From CAYSCS01 sp964429695 (GTDB lineage: Bacteria; Acidobacteriota; Aminicenantia; Aminicenantales; Aminicenantaceae), in NCBI GenBank assembly GCA_964429695.1, contig CAYSCS010000087.1:1-64000 (forward strand): DNA of 64,000 bases, read 5' to 3'. Below the pieces are notes generated by a model, which made no database searches, was not told the origin of the DNA, and worked only from the letters and a program-made list of their open reading frames with translations. Below are positions 17,056-26,022 of this stretch, piece by piece. The position numbers and the translations under genes are program-made. The number at the start of each line of letters is the position of its first letter. Within the stretch, counting starts at the first letter, position 1.

Positions 17056-18801
17056 TTACTCAATTTTATCCTTTTCATGCCTTTTCATTTCCTCAATCAG
17101 CCTAAGAACCTTTTTATTCGGAAAAAGAACATAATTTTTCTCAAGTAATTCAATTGACTTCTGATAATCCTTCTTCAAGTTGTAAAACCTTGCCGCATGG
17201 AGAAGCACCAGGTAATTCTCTGGAAAAAGCTCAAGCATCCCTGAAACAATTCTTTCCCCCTCCTGAATTTTCCCTTGAAACAATAGAAAATAAGCATAGA
17301 TAAAATAAGAATACTGGGATTTAGGCATCTTCGCTAGATAACTAAAATATTCCTCTGCTTTCTCAAATTCGCGTTTGAATGTATAGTGAGAAGCAAGTTC
17401 TTCGTAAATTTTAATCTTGAATAAATCATAGAGGTGGTGCTTTTTCTGGTTTGAGAGAATCTCATTGAACATTTGAAGGGCTTTATTTTCATCATGGATG
17501 AGGTTCTTCTGAGCGATGTTGAATTTGAAGATTAAATCCTCCTTTTCTACATCTTCAATACTCAGCCAGAATTCAGCTTCTTCTTTTCCAAAGAGACGAT
17601 TCTTGGGGTATATCTCAAGGACATAGGTGAAAAAGATTAAGATTATCAGGCTTAGAGCAATAATTTTCCCCTTTATTTTTCTAAATATGAAGGAAACTAG
17701 ATAAGAGACAAACAATGCCGAGGGAAGATACATAAAGCGCCAGGAGACAAAAGAAAGGGTCAAGCCAGAAAAAATGAGGATTGTTGCGGGTAAGAGGAGA
17801 AGAAAATAGGAAAAATAAACAAGCTTAGCCGGCTCTCCTCTAACTTTCATCATCAACTTCACCGCCACGTAAAGGAAAAGGAGGAAGGAAATTATTCCCA
17901 ATATCCTTAAAGGAATGCTTTTAAAGATTCGATAGGAATCCACGGAAACGCTCAAATTATAAGGGAAAAAAGTCTTGAAGACATAGAAGCCAGAGGTGGA
18001 AAGAAAATCCCAGATGCTTCTTCCTGAATACTCAATGGAGAGAGAACCTAAAGCGACTCTCCTGAAGACAAACCAAATAAAGAAAAAGGTCAAAAAGGGC
18101 AGGCTGAGAAATAACGAGCCTTTAACACTCACTTTCTGTCTTAAATAAATTAGAAGGTAAAGCAGAGGAAAGAGTATCACGTTTTCTTTGCAAAGCAGGG
18201 AAGAGAAATAAAAAATTGAAGACATAGCCAGAAAAAGCCATTTCTCATTTCTCAGGAACTTAAGAAAGAAAAGAGTGGATATTCCTATGCATAAAAAAGA
18301 AAGTAAATCAGTCCTTCCTGAAATCCAAGAAACATTTTCAAAATGAAGCGGAAAGACAGAATGGAGGAGAGAGGCCAGAAAACTGATTTCCCTTCGCAAG
18401 CCTAATTTTAGGAGAACAAAATAGAGAACAAAGCAATTTAGAATATGGATTATGATGTTTGTCAGGTGGAATCCAGCGGGATTTAAACCCCAGAGCTTAT
18501 AATCGATCCAGTAAGAAAGAGAGGTGAAGGGGCGGTAGAACTGGAGGATTCTGTCGAGATATCTGCTATTTTCATCCTCGCCTGAGACTCCGCCAAAAGG
18601 CATAAACATGAATTTCTTTAAAAAATTCGCACCTAAAAGATGAGGGTTTTCGCTTATAAAATAAGAATCATCCCAGACAAAGTCTCCTTCAAGGGAGGGA
18701 AGATACACCGCCAGATTTAGGCTCATCAGAATGAGGATAAAGATGAGACTAAGGCGCTTTCCTTTTTCGAGATCCAATTTGCTAAAATTATTCAAAGGCA
18801 A
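17056..18801 (-). CDS. GT-C-like polytopic membrane protein with C-terminal TPR repeats
   Basis: 581 residues. About ten membrane helices between residues 17 and 400, with the acidic motif GDFVWDDSYF in the first external loop (residues about 39-48), where GT-C glycosyltransferases keep their catalytic Asp. The rest (about 420-575) forms TPR-like helix pairs. This layout is like the TMTC/PMT-related O-mannosyltransferases, so it probably moves a sugar from a lipid-phosphate donor onto an exported acceptor. Acceptor and donor are unknown. The TTG at 18801 is the only start that includes the first helix with its charged flank and has no clear ribosome site, so the start is uncertain. A paralogue lies at 42548-44590. 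Confidence 0.75.
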   Translation of the reverse strand: MPLNNFSKLDLEKGKRLSLIFILILMSLNLAVYLPSLEGDFVWDDSYFISENPHLLGANFLKKFMFMPFGGVSGEDENSRYLDRILQFYRPFTSLSYWIDYKLWGLNPAGFHLTNIIIHILNCFVLYFVLLKLGLRREISFLASLLHSVFPLHFENVSWISGRTDLLSFLCIGISTLFFLKFLRNEKWLFLAMSSIFYFSSLLCKENVILFPLLYLLIYLRQKVSVKGSLFLSLPFLTFFFIWFVFRRVALGSLSIEYSGRSIWDFLSTSGFYVFKTFFPYNLSVSVDSYRIFKSIPLRILGIISFLLFLYVAVKLMMKVRGEPAKLVYFSYFLLLLPATILIFSGLTLSFVSWRFMYLPSALFVSYLVSFIFRKIKGKIIALSLIILIFFTYVLEIYPKNRLFGKEEAEFWLSIEDVEKEDLIFKFNIAQKNLIHDENKALQMFNEILSNQKKHHLYDLFKIKIYEELASHYTFKREFEKAEEYFSYLAKMPKSQYSYFIYAYFLLFQGKIQEGERIVSGMLELFPENYLVLLHAARFYNLKKDYQKSIELLEKNYVLFPNKKVLRLIEEMKRHEKDKIE

Positions 18802-19208
18802 AAAGATTTTATCACAAACTCATCTTCATCAAAAATAGATAATGGCTGCTATGCTTCATCTCCTAAGCTTCCACATTTGATAAGGATTAACCTTAAAAAA
18901 TCAGGATGATATTTTCATCTCGAAGGAAATAATATTTCCCTAAAATGAAGAATCATCTTCGGATTTGAAAGATTAAAATAAATTAAGGGTAATCCGAATT
19001 TCTGGAGAGTAAGATAGAGCTTTACCCCTCAATAACGGATCCAACCAGGACTATTTTATCACTTGGAGAAATATACTAATAAGACTAATAAGATAAAAGA
19101 TAGCTATTATCAACTTGAATTAAAAATCCTCTTGCTTCACTATATCCCTTAATTTTCTGAAGAAACTGAATTAAAGGCGTAGAATAGAAAGTATGTTCTA
19201 ATTTCTAT
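18802..19208. other. Intergenic stretch without a recognisable gene
   Basis: 407 bp, A+T-rich, with no convincing reading frame on either strand. ACTAATAAG occurs twice in tandem at about 19074-19091. A dyad (AATAGAAA and TTTCTATT) at about 19183-19209 overlaps the stop codon of the next minus-strand gene but has no T-run on that strand. The promoter of the GT-C gene may lie near its upstream edge. Nothing else is seen. Confidence 0.5.
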
Positions 19209-19529
19209 TTATTTTTGTCTCCTTTCTCTTCGGACAGGAATCCAGTCAATCACTGTCCCTCCACTTTCTAGATAATAAGGGCTGACAAGGAGATTCGTTC
19301 CCCACTCTCTTATCACCATGAAATCTTTAACCTGGAATGTCCTTCTCTGGTGAAGGTCCTCCATCTCTCTCTCCATCGGGGGAAGATTATGGAAAGGATA
19401 AAGACTCCTTAAGACCTTCTCTTTCTTCTCTTCTGGAATCTCATAAACATCTACCTTCCCCCCTTCCTTTTTTATAGTGCGGAGAGAGAAGGGAAGTCTA
19501 CGCTCATGAAAAGTGCATTTAAAAGGCAT
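19209..19529 (-). CDS. Small basic protein of unknown function
   Basis: 106 residues from ATG at 19529, chosen because GAGGAG (reverse strand, about 19538-19543) is well spaced for it; a GTG at 19538 touches that site. Not recognised. Rich in Arg, Lys and Glu, with one Cys and His-Glu-Arg-Arg near the start and a C-terminal segment of alternating hydrophobic residues (TNLLVSPYYLESGGTVIDWI) that should be a beta hairpin. No signal peptide or membrane helix. It is isolated by gaps on both sides. Codon use and the good ribosome site support a true gene. Confidence 0.55.
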   Translation of the reverse strand: MPFKCTFHERRLPFSLRTIKKEGGKVDVYEIPEEKKEKVLRSLYPFHNLPPMEREMEDLHQRRTFQVKDFMVIREWGTNLLVSPYYLESGGTVIDWIPVRRERRQK

Positions 19530-20161
19530 GAGACTCACTCCTCGTTTACTCCCTTTGAATGGACGCTTTAGAAAGCATGAATTTTCTCATTAATTCCTTG
19601 AATATTTCTAATGTCTGACTCCTTTTGGGATGAGCTTTACTAGGAGATTCTATGTGTAATTATAATCGACTAATCAAAATGAAGATAAAAAAAGGAAAAT
19701 TTAAATTAAACTAAAACTTAAAGGAGCAAGGGATAATCCTCCTCATCTATTCAATCAAATTAATAAAACTAGGTTGGATTTTTCTTAGCTAGATTAAGCT
19801 TTAAAGCCCAAAAAATTCCTTGAAAATAACATAAAAACGATATATATACCGATTAATCAAAATTTGATTGGGATGAGGCACACATATTTAATCGAAAAAA
19901 TAAAATTTTTTGGCTATTCTCCCCCTTAATTGATTAAAATATGATATCTCAATGAGGAGAGAAGACCAATAACTTCTTCCTCTTGTTAAAATTTGGCTAA
20001 TTCAAAACGCTGACGAGATACTCCCTTCTCGCTTTGAAATTTTGAATCTGAATCCTCCTTTTCTTCCGGTGAAATCATATAGTTACACGCCCCGATATTC
20101 TATTTTTTATCAACTTATCGGGAAATGATCCAAACTTTCTCACTCAAATAATTTTACCTTT
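19530..20161. other. Long A+T-rich intergenic region upstream of a small unknown gene and downstream of the pilin gene
   Basis: About 630 bp with no believable gene on either strand. Visible structure: a perfect 15-bp palindrome AATCAAAATTTGATT at 19855-19869, and the 10-mer TAATCAAAAT at both 19671-19680 and 19854-19863 in nearly identical 14-bp contexts (CGACTAATCAAAAT and CGATTAATCAAAAT). A related TTGATTAAAAT occurs at about 19930. These could be binding sites of a regulator or parts of a small RNA; no RNA family is recognised. Confidence 0.5.
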
Positions 20162-20206
20162 AAAAAGAAAAGGGGCGGCCACTTTTGTCGCCGCCCTTTT
20201 CTTTTT
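20162..20206 (-). terminator. Rho-independent terminator of the pilin gene
   Basis: GGGCGGC (20173-20179) pairs with GCCGCCC (20190-20196), extended by A/T pairs with one bulged G, loop of 10. On the minus strand the stem is followed by CTTTTCTTTTT. It begins about 20 bp after the pilin stop codon. The T-tract on the other strand would also let it work in the + direction. It isolates the pilin mRNA. Confidence 0.88.
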
Positions 20207-20225
20207 TCGGTTTACAGGCTGATGA

Positions 20226-20771
20226 TTATGAAGTTGCTCTGGCTACAAGAGGCGCCCTGATCCAGCTTCCGCTCCAGTTAACTAGGTCATTATTGAAATC
20301 ATCCATGGAGTTAATCACATAAAGTCCTGCTTCAGGGTTGGTGGAGGTATAGTTCCAGCCATCAGTCGCCGTATCACGCCCTGTTGATTCAATCAGGAAA
20401 TCATCATCGGCAACGTTTGTTGAGCCGATATTTCTTGTACCCCCTACAGCAGCTGCACCAAGATAGAGACGATAATAATGTCCCCAACCATCTCTCTGAG
20501 GACATGTCTTGATGTAGAAGGGAGCCATGGCCGTTCTGAAATTTGTGGGCATGGAAGTATATGTGCCGGCAAGAGTACCCCATGTCCCGTTGTCAGTGAT
20601 GTAATCTGCAGCACCCGTGGCAATGGTGGTAATATCCTTCATCGTGCTTTTCTGCTTTGATTTCTGGATTGCAGTTATGGCGTTGGGAATTAAAAGAGCA
20701 GCAAGGATTCCGATGATGGCAACGACGATGAGCAGTTCAATCAGCGTAAAACCTCTTACTTTTTTTAACAT
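20226..20771 (-). CDS. Major type IV pilin / GspG-like pseudopilin
   Basis: 181 residues. The 7-residue leader MLKKVRG is followed by FTLIELLIVVAIIGILAALL, the class III signal sequence cut by prepilin peptidase between Gly7 and Phe8, with Glu5 of the mature protein in place. The globular part has CPQRDGWGHYYRLY, like the DxWGxPYxY loop of GspG and short Gram-negative pilins. A strong AAAGGAGG precedes the ATG. It has its own sigma-54 promoter and terminator, and lies just downstream of pilR-pilS-pilC-pilT-pilB, so a surface pilus subunit (PilA) is most likely. A secretion pseudopilin is the alternative; retraction ATPase PilT next door favours the pilus. Confidence 0.9.
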   Translation of the reverse strand: MLKKVRGFTLIELLIVVAIIGILAALLIPNAITAIQKSKQKSTMKDITTIATGAADYITDNGTWGTLAGTYTSMPTNFRTAMAPFYIKTCPQRDGWGHYYRLYLGAAAVGGTRNIGSTNVADDDFLIESTGRDTATDGWNYTSTNPEAGLYVINSMDDFNNDLVNWSGSWIRAPLVARATS

Positions 20772-20842
20772 TAAAACCTCCTTTTTAAATTCTTTCTTCT
20801 CCCACCCGAAACTTGAACTCGATCCGGGGAGGTAATATTAAC

Positions 20843-20858
20843 TGCAATTTAAGTGCCA
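20843..20858 (-). promoter_or_regulatory. Sigma-54 promoter of the pilin gene
   Basis: Reverse-strand TGGCAC (20858-20853), five bases, TTGCA (20847-20843): a near-perfect -24/-12 element with 10 bp between the GG and GC pairs. Transcription should start about 20832, giving a leader of about 60 nt. An NtrC-class activator gene lies directly upstream. Confidence 0.85.
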
Positions 20859-20921
20859 AATTATTATTTATTTAAATTACTTATATTTAATAATTTAACC
20901 TCATCATTCTCAATCAAAGCT

Positions 20922-20964
20922 ATTGTTATTAACAATTTATGCCCACCAAACGACAATTATTGTC
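20922..20964 (-). promoter_or_regulatory. Two dyads, probable activator sites for the pilin promoter
   Basis: ATTGTTATTAACAAT (20922-20936) and GACAATTATTGTC (20952-20964) are perfect inverted repeats, centred about 79 and 108 bp upstream of the sigma-54 promoter and 29 bp apart. That is the normal place for enhancer sites of NtrC-family activators. A close relative of the second dyad overlaps the pilB promoter. Confidence 0.6.
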
Positions 20965-20967
20965 ACT

Positions 20968-22386
20968 TTATGAAGCGAATATTTTCGTTTGCTTTTCTGA
21001 GTTCTTACTCTTCGCTCTATTAGCTTCTTTTAACCCGAATTTATCGACTAAATACCTCATGGACCTGTAATTTATCCCAAGAATCGAAGCAGATTTCTTA
21101 AGGTTTCCTCCCGTAGCTTCTATTGCCTCCTTTATGCAGTTTCGAGAAATCTCATCCAAGTATTCATTCAGGCAGAAACCCGGCTGGATGAATAATCCTC
21201 CCTCTAATTTTCTCTTTGGAGAAACAAGCTCTTCAGGAAGGCTTTCCTCTGTTATCGTCTCCCTCTCTTCAATGGCTACTATTCTTTCGATTAAATTTTC
21301 TAATTCCCTTACGTTTCCTGGCCAGTCATAACTCTCGAAGATTTTCATCACTCTGGGTGAGATTCTCTTCATGCTTTTCTGCATGTTCTGGCAGTACTTC
21401 TGGAGAAAATGATGAACAAGGAGCGGAATATCTTCTTTCCTTTTCCTTAAAGGAGGCATTTCAAAAGAGATGACATTCAAACGATAGAACAAATCTTCCC
21501 TGAATTCTCCCTTCTCAATTTTCTTCTTCAGGTCTTGATTGGTCGCGGCTATGATTCGCACATCGACTGGAATTTCTTCAGTCCCCCCCACTCTTCTTAT
21601 TTTTCTCTCTTGAATTGCGCGCAGAAGCTTTACTTGGGTCCAAGGTGACATCTCACCCACTTCATCCAGAAAAAGAGTACCCTTCTCAGCCACTTCAAAC
21701 ATCCCTTTTTTAGTGGTAAAGGCGCCGGTGAAAGAACCCTTCGCATGTCCGAACAACTCGCTCTCGAGCAGGTTTTCGGGAAGTGCACCGCAATTTATGG
21801 AGATGAAGGGATGTTCTTTGCGACGGCTGAGAAAATGAATTGCCCTGGCAGCAATCTCTTTTCCAGTCCCACTTTCTCCTGTGATGAGGACTGTTGAATC
21901 TATCCCGGCTACTTTTTCGATGAGGCTATAGATTTCTCTCATCTTTTTACTCTTGCCAATCATGTTCTTGAAGCTGTATTTCTCTTTGAGTTCTTTTTTA
22001 AGGAGAATATTTTCCTTCTGAAGCCTGCTCTTTTCCAACCCTTGAGCCACGATGATCTTCAATTCTTCCACATCGAAGGGCTTTACTATATAATCCAAGG
22101 CTCCAGCTTTTAAGGCCTCTACAGCCTGTTTGATCGTTCCGTAGGCAGTGATCATCACGACCGGTAGATGAGGCTTCTCGTTTCTCACCCTTCTCAAGAT
22201 TTCCATCCCGCTTATTTCTGGAAGCCTGATGTCAGTGAGAATAAGGTCAAAGTCCTCATTCTCGATCAGTTCCAGCGCTTTTGTAGCTGAAAGAGCCGTC
22301 TGAACCGAATAACCCTCTTTCTCAAAGACTACAGCAAGAAGGTCGAGGATACTCTTTTCATCGTCTATGATAAGGAGCTTATTCAT
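20968..22386 (-). CDS. pilR: Sigma-54 response regulator (PilR/NtrC type)
   Basis: 472 residues. Receiver domain 1-120 with acidic pocket DDE at 8-10, phospho-acceptor D52 in LTDIRLP and K102. AAA+ domain about 140-375 with Walker A GESGTGKE (170-177), sigma-54 contact loop GSFTGA (217-222, for GAFTGA), Walker B LFLDEVGE and the arginine-finger region. Fis-type HTH at the C-terminus (about 415-455). It should be phosphorylated by the histidine kinase PilS encoded just upstream (20 bp) and activate the pilin promoter. Last gene of the pilB-T-C-S-R operon; pilin follows after a 196-bp gap. Confidence 0.95.
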   Translation of the reverse strand: MNKLLIIDDEKSILDLLAVVFEKEGYSVQTALSATKALELIENEDFDLILTDIRLPEISGMEILRRVRNEKPHLPVVMITAYGTIKQAVEALKAGALDYIVKPFDVEELKIIVAQGLEKSRLQKENILLKKELKEKYSFKNMIGKSKKMREIYSLIEKVAGIDSTVLITGESGTGKEIAARAIHFLSRRKEHPFISINCGALPENLLESELFGHAKGSFTGAFTTKKGMFEVAEKGTLFLDEVGEMSPWTQVKLLRAIQERKIRRVGGTEEIPVDVRIIAATNQDLKKKIEKGEFREDLFYRLNVISFEMPPLRKRKEDIPLLVHHFLQKYCQNMQKSMKRISPRVMKIFESYDWPGNVRELENLIERIVAIEERETITEESLPEELVSPKRKLEGGLFIQPGFCLNEYLDEISRNCIKEAIEATGGNLKKSASILGINYRSMRYLVDKFGLKEANRAKSKNSEKQTKIFAS

Positions 22387-22406
22387 CTCTTCTCATTTCT
22401 TGAATT

Positions 22407-23666
22407 CTATCTTCTTCCTGGGAAAGTGATTACCACTTCTGTCCCTTTATTTAGCGCTGAAGAAAATTCAATTTTTCCCCCGTATTCATCCACTATGCGG
22501 CGCACAACTGCTAGGCCTATTCCTCTCCCATCGCCAAAGCCTGAATAGAAGGGCTCGAAGATTCTATTTTTTTCTTCTTCCGACATTCCTCTTCCTGTAT
22601 CAGCGAATCTTATCTTAATCTCTCTCTTTTTGGTGGGGATAAAATCTATGCTCAGTTCCCCCTCGCCCTGCATGGCTCGAAGGGAGTTTTTGATTATGTT
22701 CCAGAAAATTTGTTTAAATTGATTCACGTTTCCATAATAGGGCACTTTCACCTCCCTGAAGTTTCCCTTGAGTTTGTAATTTCCATTAAGTTCCCCGCCT
22801 CTCTCGAGTAGAATCAGGGTCTCTTTTAAAACCGAGGCGAGCTCAATTGGAGAAAATGTCTTCTTCCCCGGAAAAGCCAGGCTCAAGAACTGTTCAATCG
22901 ATTGTGAGATTCTTTGAGATTCTTTGACTACAATATCCATAAGTTGCTTTTCCTCTGCATCAAGTTCAAGCTCATCCCTCAGAACCTGAACCGCTCCCGA
23001 AATAGCGGCAAGCGGAGTGCGAATTTCATGTGCCAGCTGAGCAGAGACCTCTCCAGCAATCGAAAGACGGTTTTTTATCTCGAGCTCTTTCTGGGTTAAA
23101 TGAAGTTCCTCCCTAGTCTTTTTAAGATTGGTGATTAGATAATTGGTTAAGAAAGCCACAAGAAAGAATGCTGTCCAGGCGATGAAGATATTGTTAATCA
23201 CAAGGCCGAGGGAAATATTCATTTCCTGCGCCGCTCCAAAGTAAGGAATTAATCCAAAGTACATTCCATCAACGAGGAGACCGAAAAAAATAGCAGAAAG
23301 AGCAGCTGTTAAATAGGCCGCTCTTTTCGAAAGAACTACGCTTGCGGCGACGATTTCGAATAAATAAAGGAAATAGAAAGAGCCTCTGAGACCCCCAGAA
23401 AGGTAGACTAAGGCTGTTATCAGAAAAAGGTCAAAAAAAATCTGAAGCGATGCCTGAAAAGTAAGATGCTTACCCCAAAAATAAAAAATCAAATAGAGAG
23501 CTGAGAGCAGGTAGAAAACGAGGATGAGATAATAGAAATACATGAGGGGTAGATACACAGAAGTGCTAAACTGGATTATTACCGCAGAGATGAGGAGGGA
23601 AGTGACTATGAGAAGGCGTAGGATTATGAGCCAGAGAAGGCTTTTCCGTTTCTCTCTTTCGTCCAT
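22407..23666 (-). CDS. pilS: Sensor histidine kinase (PilS type)
   Basis: 419 residues. Six hydrophobic segments between residues 10 and 175, as in PilS of Pseudomonas, and no large periplasmic domain, so the signal is probably sensed in the membrane (PilS binds pilin there). HisKA domain with H213 in QLAHEIRTPLAAISG; HATPase domain with N box FWNIIKNSL, G1 FADTGRGMS and G2 GDGRGIGLAVVRR. Located between pilC and pilR with gaps of about 20 bp. Confidence 0.93.
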   Translation of the reverse strand: MDEREKRKSLLWLIILRLLIVTSLLISAVIIQFSTSVYLPLMYFYYLILVFYLLSALYLIFYFWGKHLTFQASLQIFFDLFLITALVYLSGGLRGSFYFLYLFEIVAASVVLSKRAAYLTAALSAIFFGLLVDGMYFGLIPYFGAAQEMNISLGLVINNIFIAWTAFFLVAFLTNYLITNLKKTREELHLTQKELEIKNRLSIAGEVSAQLAHEIRTPLAAISGAVQVLRDELELDAEEKQLMDIVVKESQRISQSIEQFLSLAFPGKKTFSPIELASVLKETLILLERGGELNGNYKLKGNFREVKVPYYGNVNQFKQIFWNIIKNSLRAMQGEGELSIDFIPTKKREIKIRFADTGRGMSEEEKNRIFEPFYSGFGDGRGIGLAVVRRIVDEYGGKIEFSSALNKGTEVVITFPGRR

Positions 23667-23686
23667 ATTCCCTTTTAAAATCTCTC

Positions 23687-24889
23687 TTAGAATTGTTGCA
23701 TGAGACTGAAGATAGGAAGATACATCGAGATTACAATCGACCCCACTAGACCGCCTACCATGATGAGAAGCACAGGCTCAAGGGCAGAAAGAAGTGATGC
23801 CACTGCGGCATCAACTTCTTCATCATGAAAATCTGCGAGCTTAGAAAGCATCTCATCCAGGGTTCCTGTCGTCTCACCCACACCCACCATCTGAATCATC
23901 ATATGGGGAAATTGACCGCTTTCTTTGAGGGCGTCCGTGAGGCTCATCCCCTCCGCCACGCGTTTTCTTGCTTCCATAATCTGATCCTCTATGATTACAT
24001 TGCCTGAAGTGGCTGAAGTGACCTTGAGGCTCTCAAGCATAGGAACCCCTCCTGCAAGAAGGGTGCTCAGGGTCCTTGTCATTCGTGAGAGAGCAACTTT
24101 CTGAAGAAGCTTCCCAAACAAAGGCACTTTGAGGTAGAAACTATCGGTTGCTCTTCTACCCTGAGGGTTTCTCCTGATGTATCTATAGAGGAAAAAAAGA
24201 GCGATTATCCCCGCAAAAATGAGTAAAATGTATTTTTGGACGAATCTGCTGATAGATAGAACCGCTACAGTGAGGAAAGGTAATTGAGCACCAAGTTCAA
24301 GAAAAACCGAAGCGAAAACTGGGATGACCTTCCACATCATGAAAATTACGACGAGAAAGGCAAAGCACAGGACAGCAGAAGGATATATCATTGCCTGTCT
24401 CACCTGGGCGCGGAGTTTCACAATCTTTTCCAGGTATTCCGCCAAACGGCGGAGCATGATGTCCAGAGAACCGCTCTGCTCTCCGGAGGCTACGAGGTTA
24501 CAGTAAAGATCATCGAAAACTTTGGGGTGTTTCCTCATTGCCTGGTTCAGGGTGGAGCCTGCTTCCACATCTTCTTTCACTTTATTGATGACACTTCTGA
24601 AGTATCTGTTTTTTGTCTGCGCTGCAAGCGTATTGAGGCTCTGAATAAGGGGAAGTTCGGCATCGATGAGGACTGAGAGCTGGCGGCTGTAGACAGCCAA
24701 GTCTTTGAGCTTTACCTTCTGTCTCTGGAGAAAGGGAATTCTGATTTCTGGCTTTTTCCTCGAAATTTCAAAAACAGATATTTGTTCTCTTTCAAGAATT
24801 CTGGCCAGCTCCTGTGGGGACCTGGCAATCCTTTCTCCTCCTACCATGTCTCCGTATCTATTTCTTCCCTTCCATTTAAAAGTAGGCAT
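23687..24889 (-). CDS. pilC: Type IV pilus inner-membrane platform protein PilC
   Basis: 400 residues. N-terminal start MPTFKWKGRNRYGDMVGGE is the typical PilC/GspF beginning. Two T2SSF domains (about 68-190 and 272-394), three or four membrane helices (about 168-190, 220-240, 375-395). It anchors the assembly and retraction motors to the pilus. GGGGGAAAAG precedes the ATG. 12 bp after pilT. Confidence 0.95.
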   Translation of the reverse strand: MPTFKWKGRNRYGDMVGGERIARSPQELARILEREQISVFEISRKKPEIRIPFLQRQKVKLKDLAVYSRQLSVLIDAELPLIQSLNTLAAQTKNRYFRSVINKVKEDVEAGSTLNQAMRKHPKVFDDLYCNLVASGEQSGSLDIMLRRLAEYLEKIVKLRAQVRQAMIYPSAVLCFAFLVVIFMMWKVIPVFASVFLELGAQLPFLTVAVLSISRFVQKYILLIFAGIIALFFLYRYIRRNPQGRRATDSFYLKVPLFGKLLQKVALSRMTRTLSTLLAGGVPMLESLKVTSATSGNVIIEDQIMEARKRVAEGMSLTDALKESGQFPHMMIQMVGVGETTGTLDEMLSKLADFHDEEVDAAVASLLSALEPVLLIMVGGLVGSIVISMYLPIFSLMQQF

Positions 24890-24901
24890 CTTTTCCCCCT
24901 T

Positions 24902-26020
24902 CTATTTCCTTACTTGAGCAGGAGAGAAGCTCGTTGAGGCAACCTTAAGCCCTTCCCTCCTCTGAATTATTTCAGTCAATTCCTCGGGCTTAGAAGTGAC
25001 ACTCATGGCTGTTTCAAGAGTAATCAATCCCTTGAAGTACAGGTTAGCTAGAGATTGATTGAAGGTCTGCATTCCAAATTTCTCCTGACCCATCTGCATT
25101 GTGGAATAAATCTGATGAATCTTATTTTCTCTGATGAGATTCCTCACGGCTGCGTTGGGGATGAGAATCTCCATGGCCAACACTCTTCCTTTTCCGTCGG
25201 CACGGGGGAGAAGAGCCTGAGTTATTACTGCTTCCAGACACATGGAGAGCATGATTCTAACCTGTGCCTGGTATTGAGAAGGGAAGATATCTATGATACG
25301 AGAAATCGTTTCTGCTGCAGAGTTGGTATGGAGAGTCGAAAAAGTGAGGTGGCCAGTCTCGGCTACCCGGAGAGTGGCTTCCACTGTCTCTAAATCTCTC
25401 ATTTCTCCTACAAAGACCACATCGGGGTCTTCTCTCAAAACCGAGCGGAGTGCGTTGGCATAATTTAGAGTATCGACATGGAGCTCTCTCTGATTGACGA
25501 TTGCTTTCTTGGGAGTGAAAAAGTACTCAATCGGATCCTCGATGGTTACTATATGGACGCTTCTTTCTTTATTGATGTGGTCAATCATACAGGCAAGGGT
25601 TGTGGACTTGCCGCAGCCTGTAGGCCCGGTGACAAGGACTAGCCCTCGGGGCAGAAAGCAGAGTTGAGCTAGCCTCTGAGGAATACCGAGTTGAGTAAAG
25701 CTGAATTCATGAGGCATAAACCTTCGGAATGCCGCTGCTACCGCCCCTTTTTGCATGAACACATTTCCTCGAAAACGACCCAAGTCCTTCAGGCCAAAAG
25801 AGAAATCAAGCTCAAGCCTCTCCTCAAACTGCTTTTTCTGTCTATCAGTCAAGACGCTATAGGCCAGGGCCTTTGTTTCTGCAGGAGTCAATGGTGGATG
25901 ATCAAGAGAGATCAGGCTCCCGTGGACTCTCACTCTTGGAGGGACATAAGTCGTGATATGAAGATCGCTTGCATCCATCTCAACAGCAAGTCTTAACAAT
26001 TCCTGAATCGACGCTGCCAT
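24902..26020 (-). CDS. pilT: Type IV pilus retraction ATPase PilT
   Basis: 372 residues from ATG at 26020, chosen because GGAGG is well spaced for it; the GTG at 26026 overlapping the pilB stop sits directly against that site. Walker A GPTGCGKSTT, Asp box, Walker B VVFVGEMRDLET, His box TLHTN, and the PilT-specific AxRNLIREN motif (family AIRNLIRE) that is needed for retraction. Hexameric motor in the cytoplasm that depolymerises pili and drives twitching. Its presence next to pilB and pilC argues for a true type IVa pilus rather than a type II secretion system. Confidence 0.96.
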   Translation of the reverse strand: MAASIQELLRLAVEMDASDLHITTYVPPRVRVHGSLISLDHPPLTPAETKALAYSVLTDRQKKQFEERLELDFSFGLKDLGRFRGNVFMQKGAVAAAFRRFMPHEFSFTQLGIPQRLAQLCFLPRGLVLVTGPTGCGKSTTLACMIDHINKERSVHIVTIEDPIEYFFTPKKAIVNQRELHVDTLNYANALRSVLREDPDVVFVGEMRDLETVEATLRVAETGHLTFSTLHTNSAAETISRIIDIFPSQYQAQVRIMLSMCLEAVITQALLPRADGKGRVLAMEILIPNAAVRNLIRENKIHQIYSTMQMGQEKFGMQTFNQSLANLYFKGLITLETAMSVTSKPEELTEIIQRREGLKVASTSFSPAQVRK

Positions 26021-26022
26021 TG

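Noticed and set aside
19183..19209. Hairpin AATAGAAA/TTTCTATT as a terminator of the small minus-strand gene
   Set aside because: All stem pairs but one are A/T, it includes the stop codon, and no T-run follows on the minus strand.
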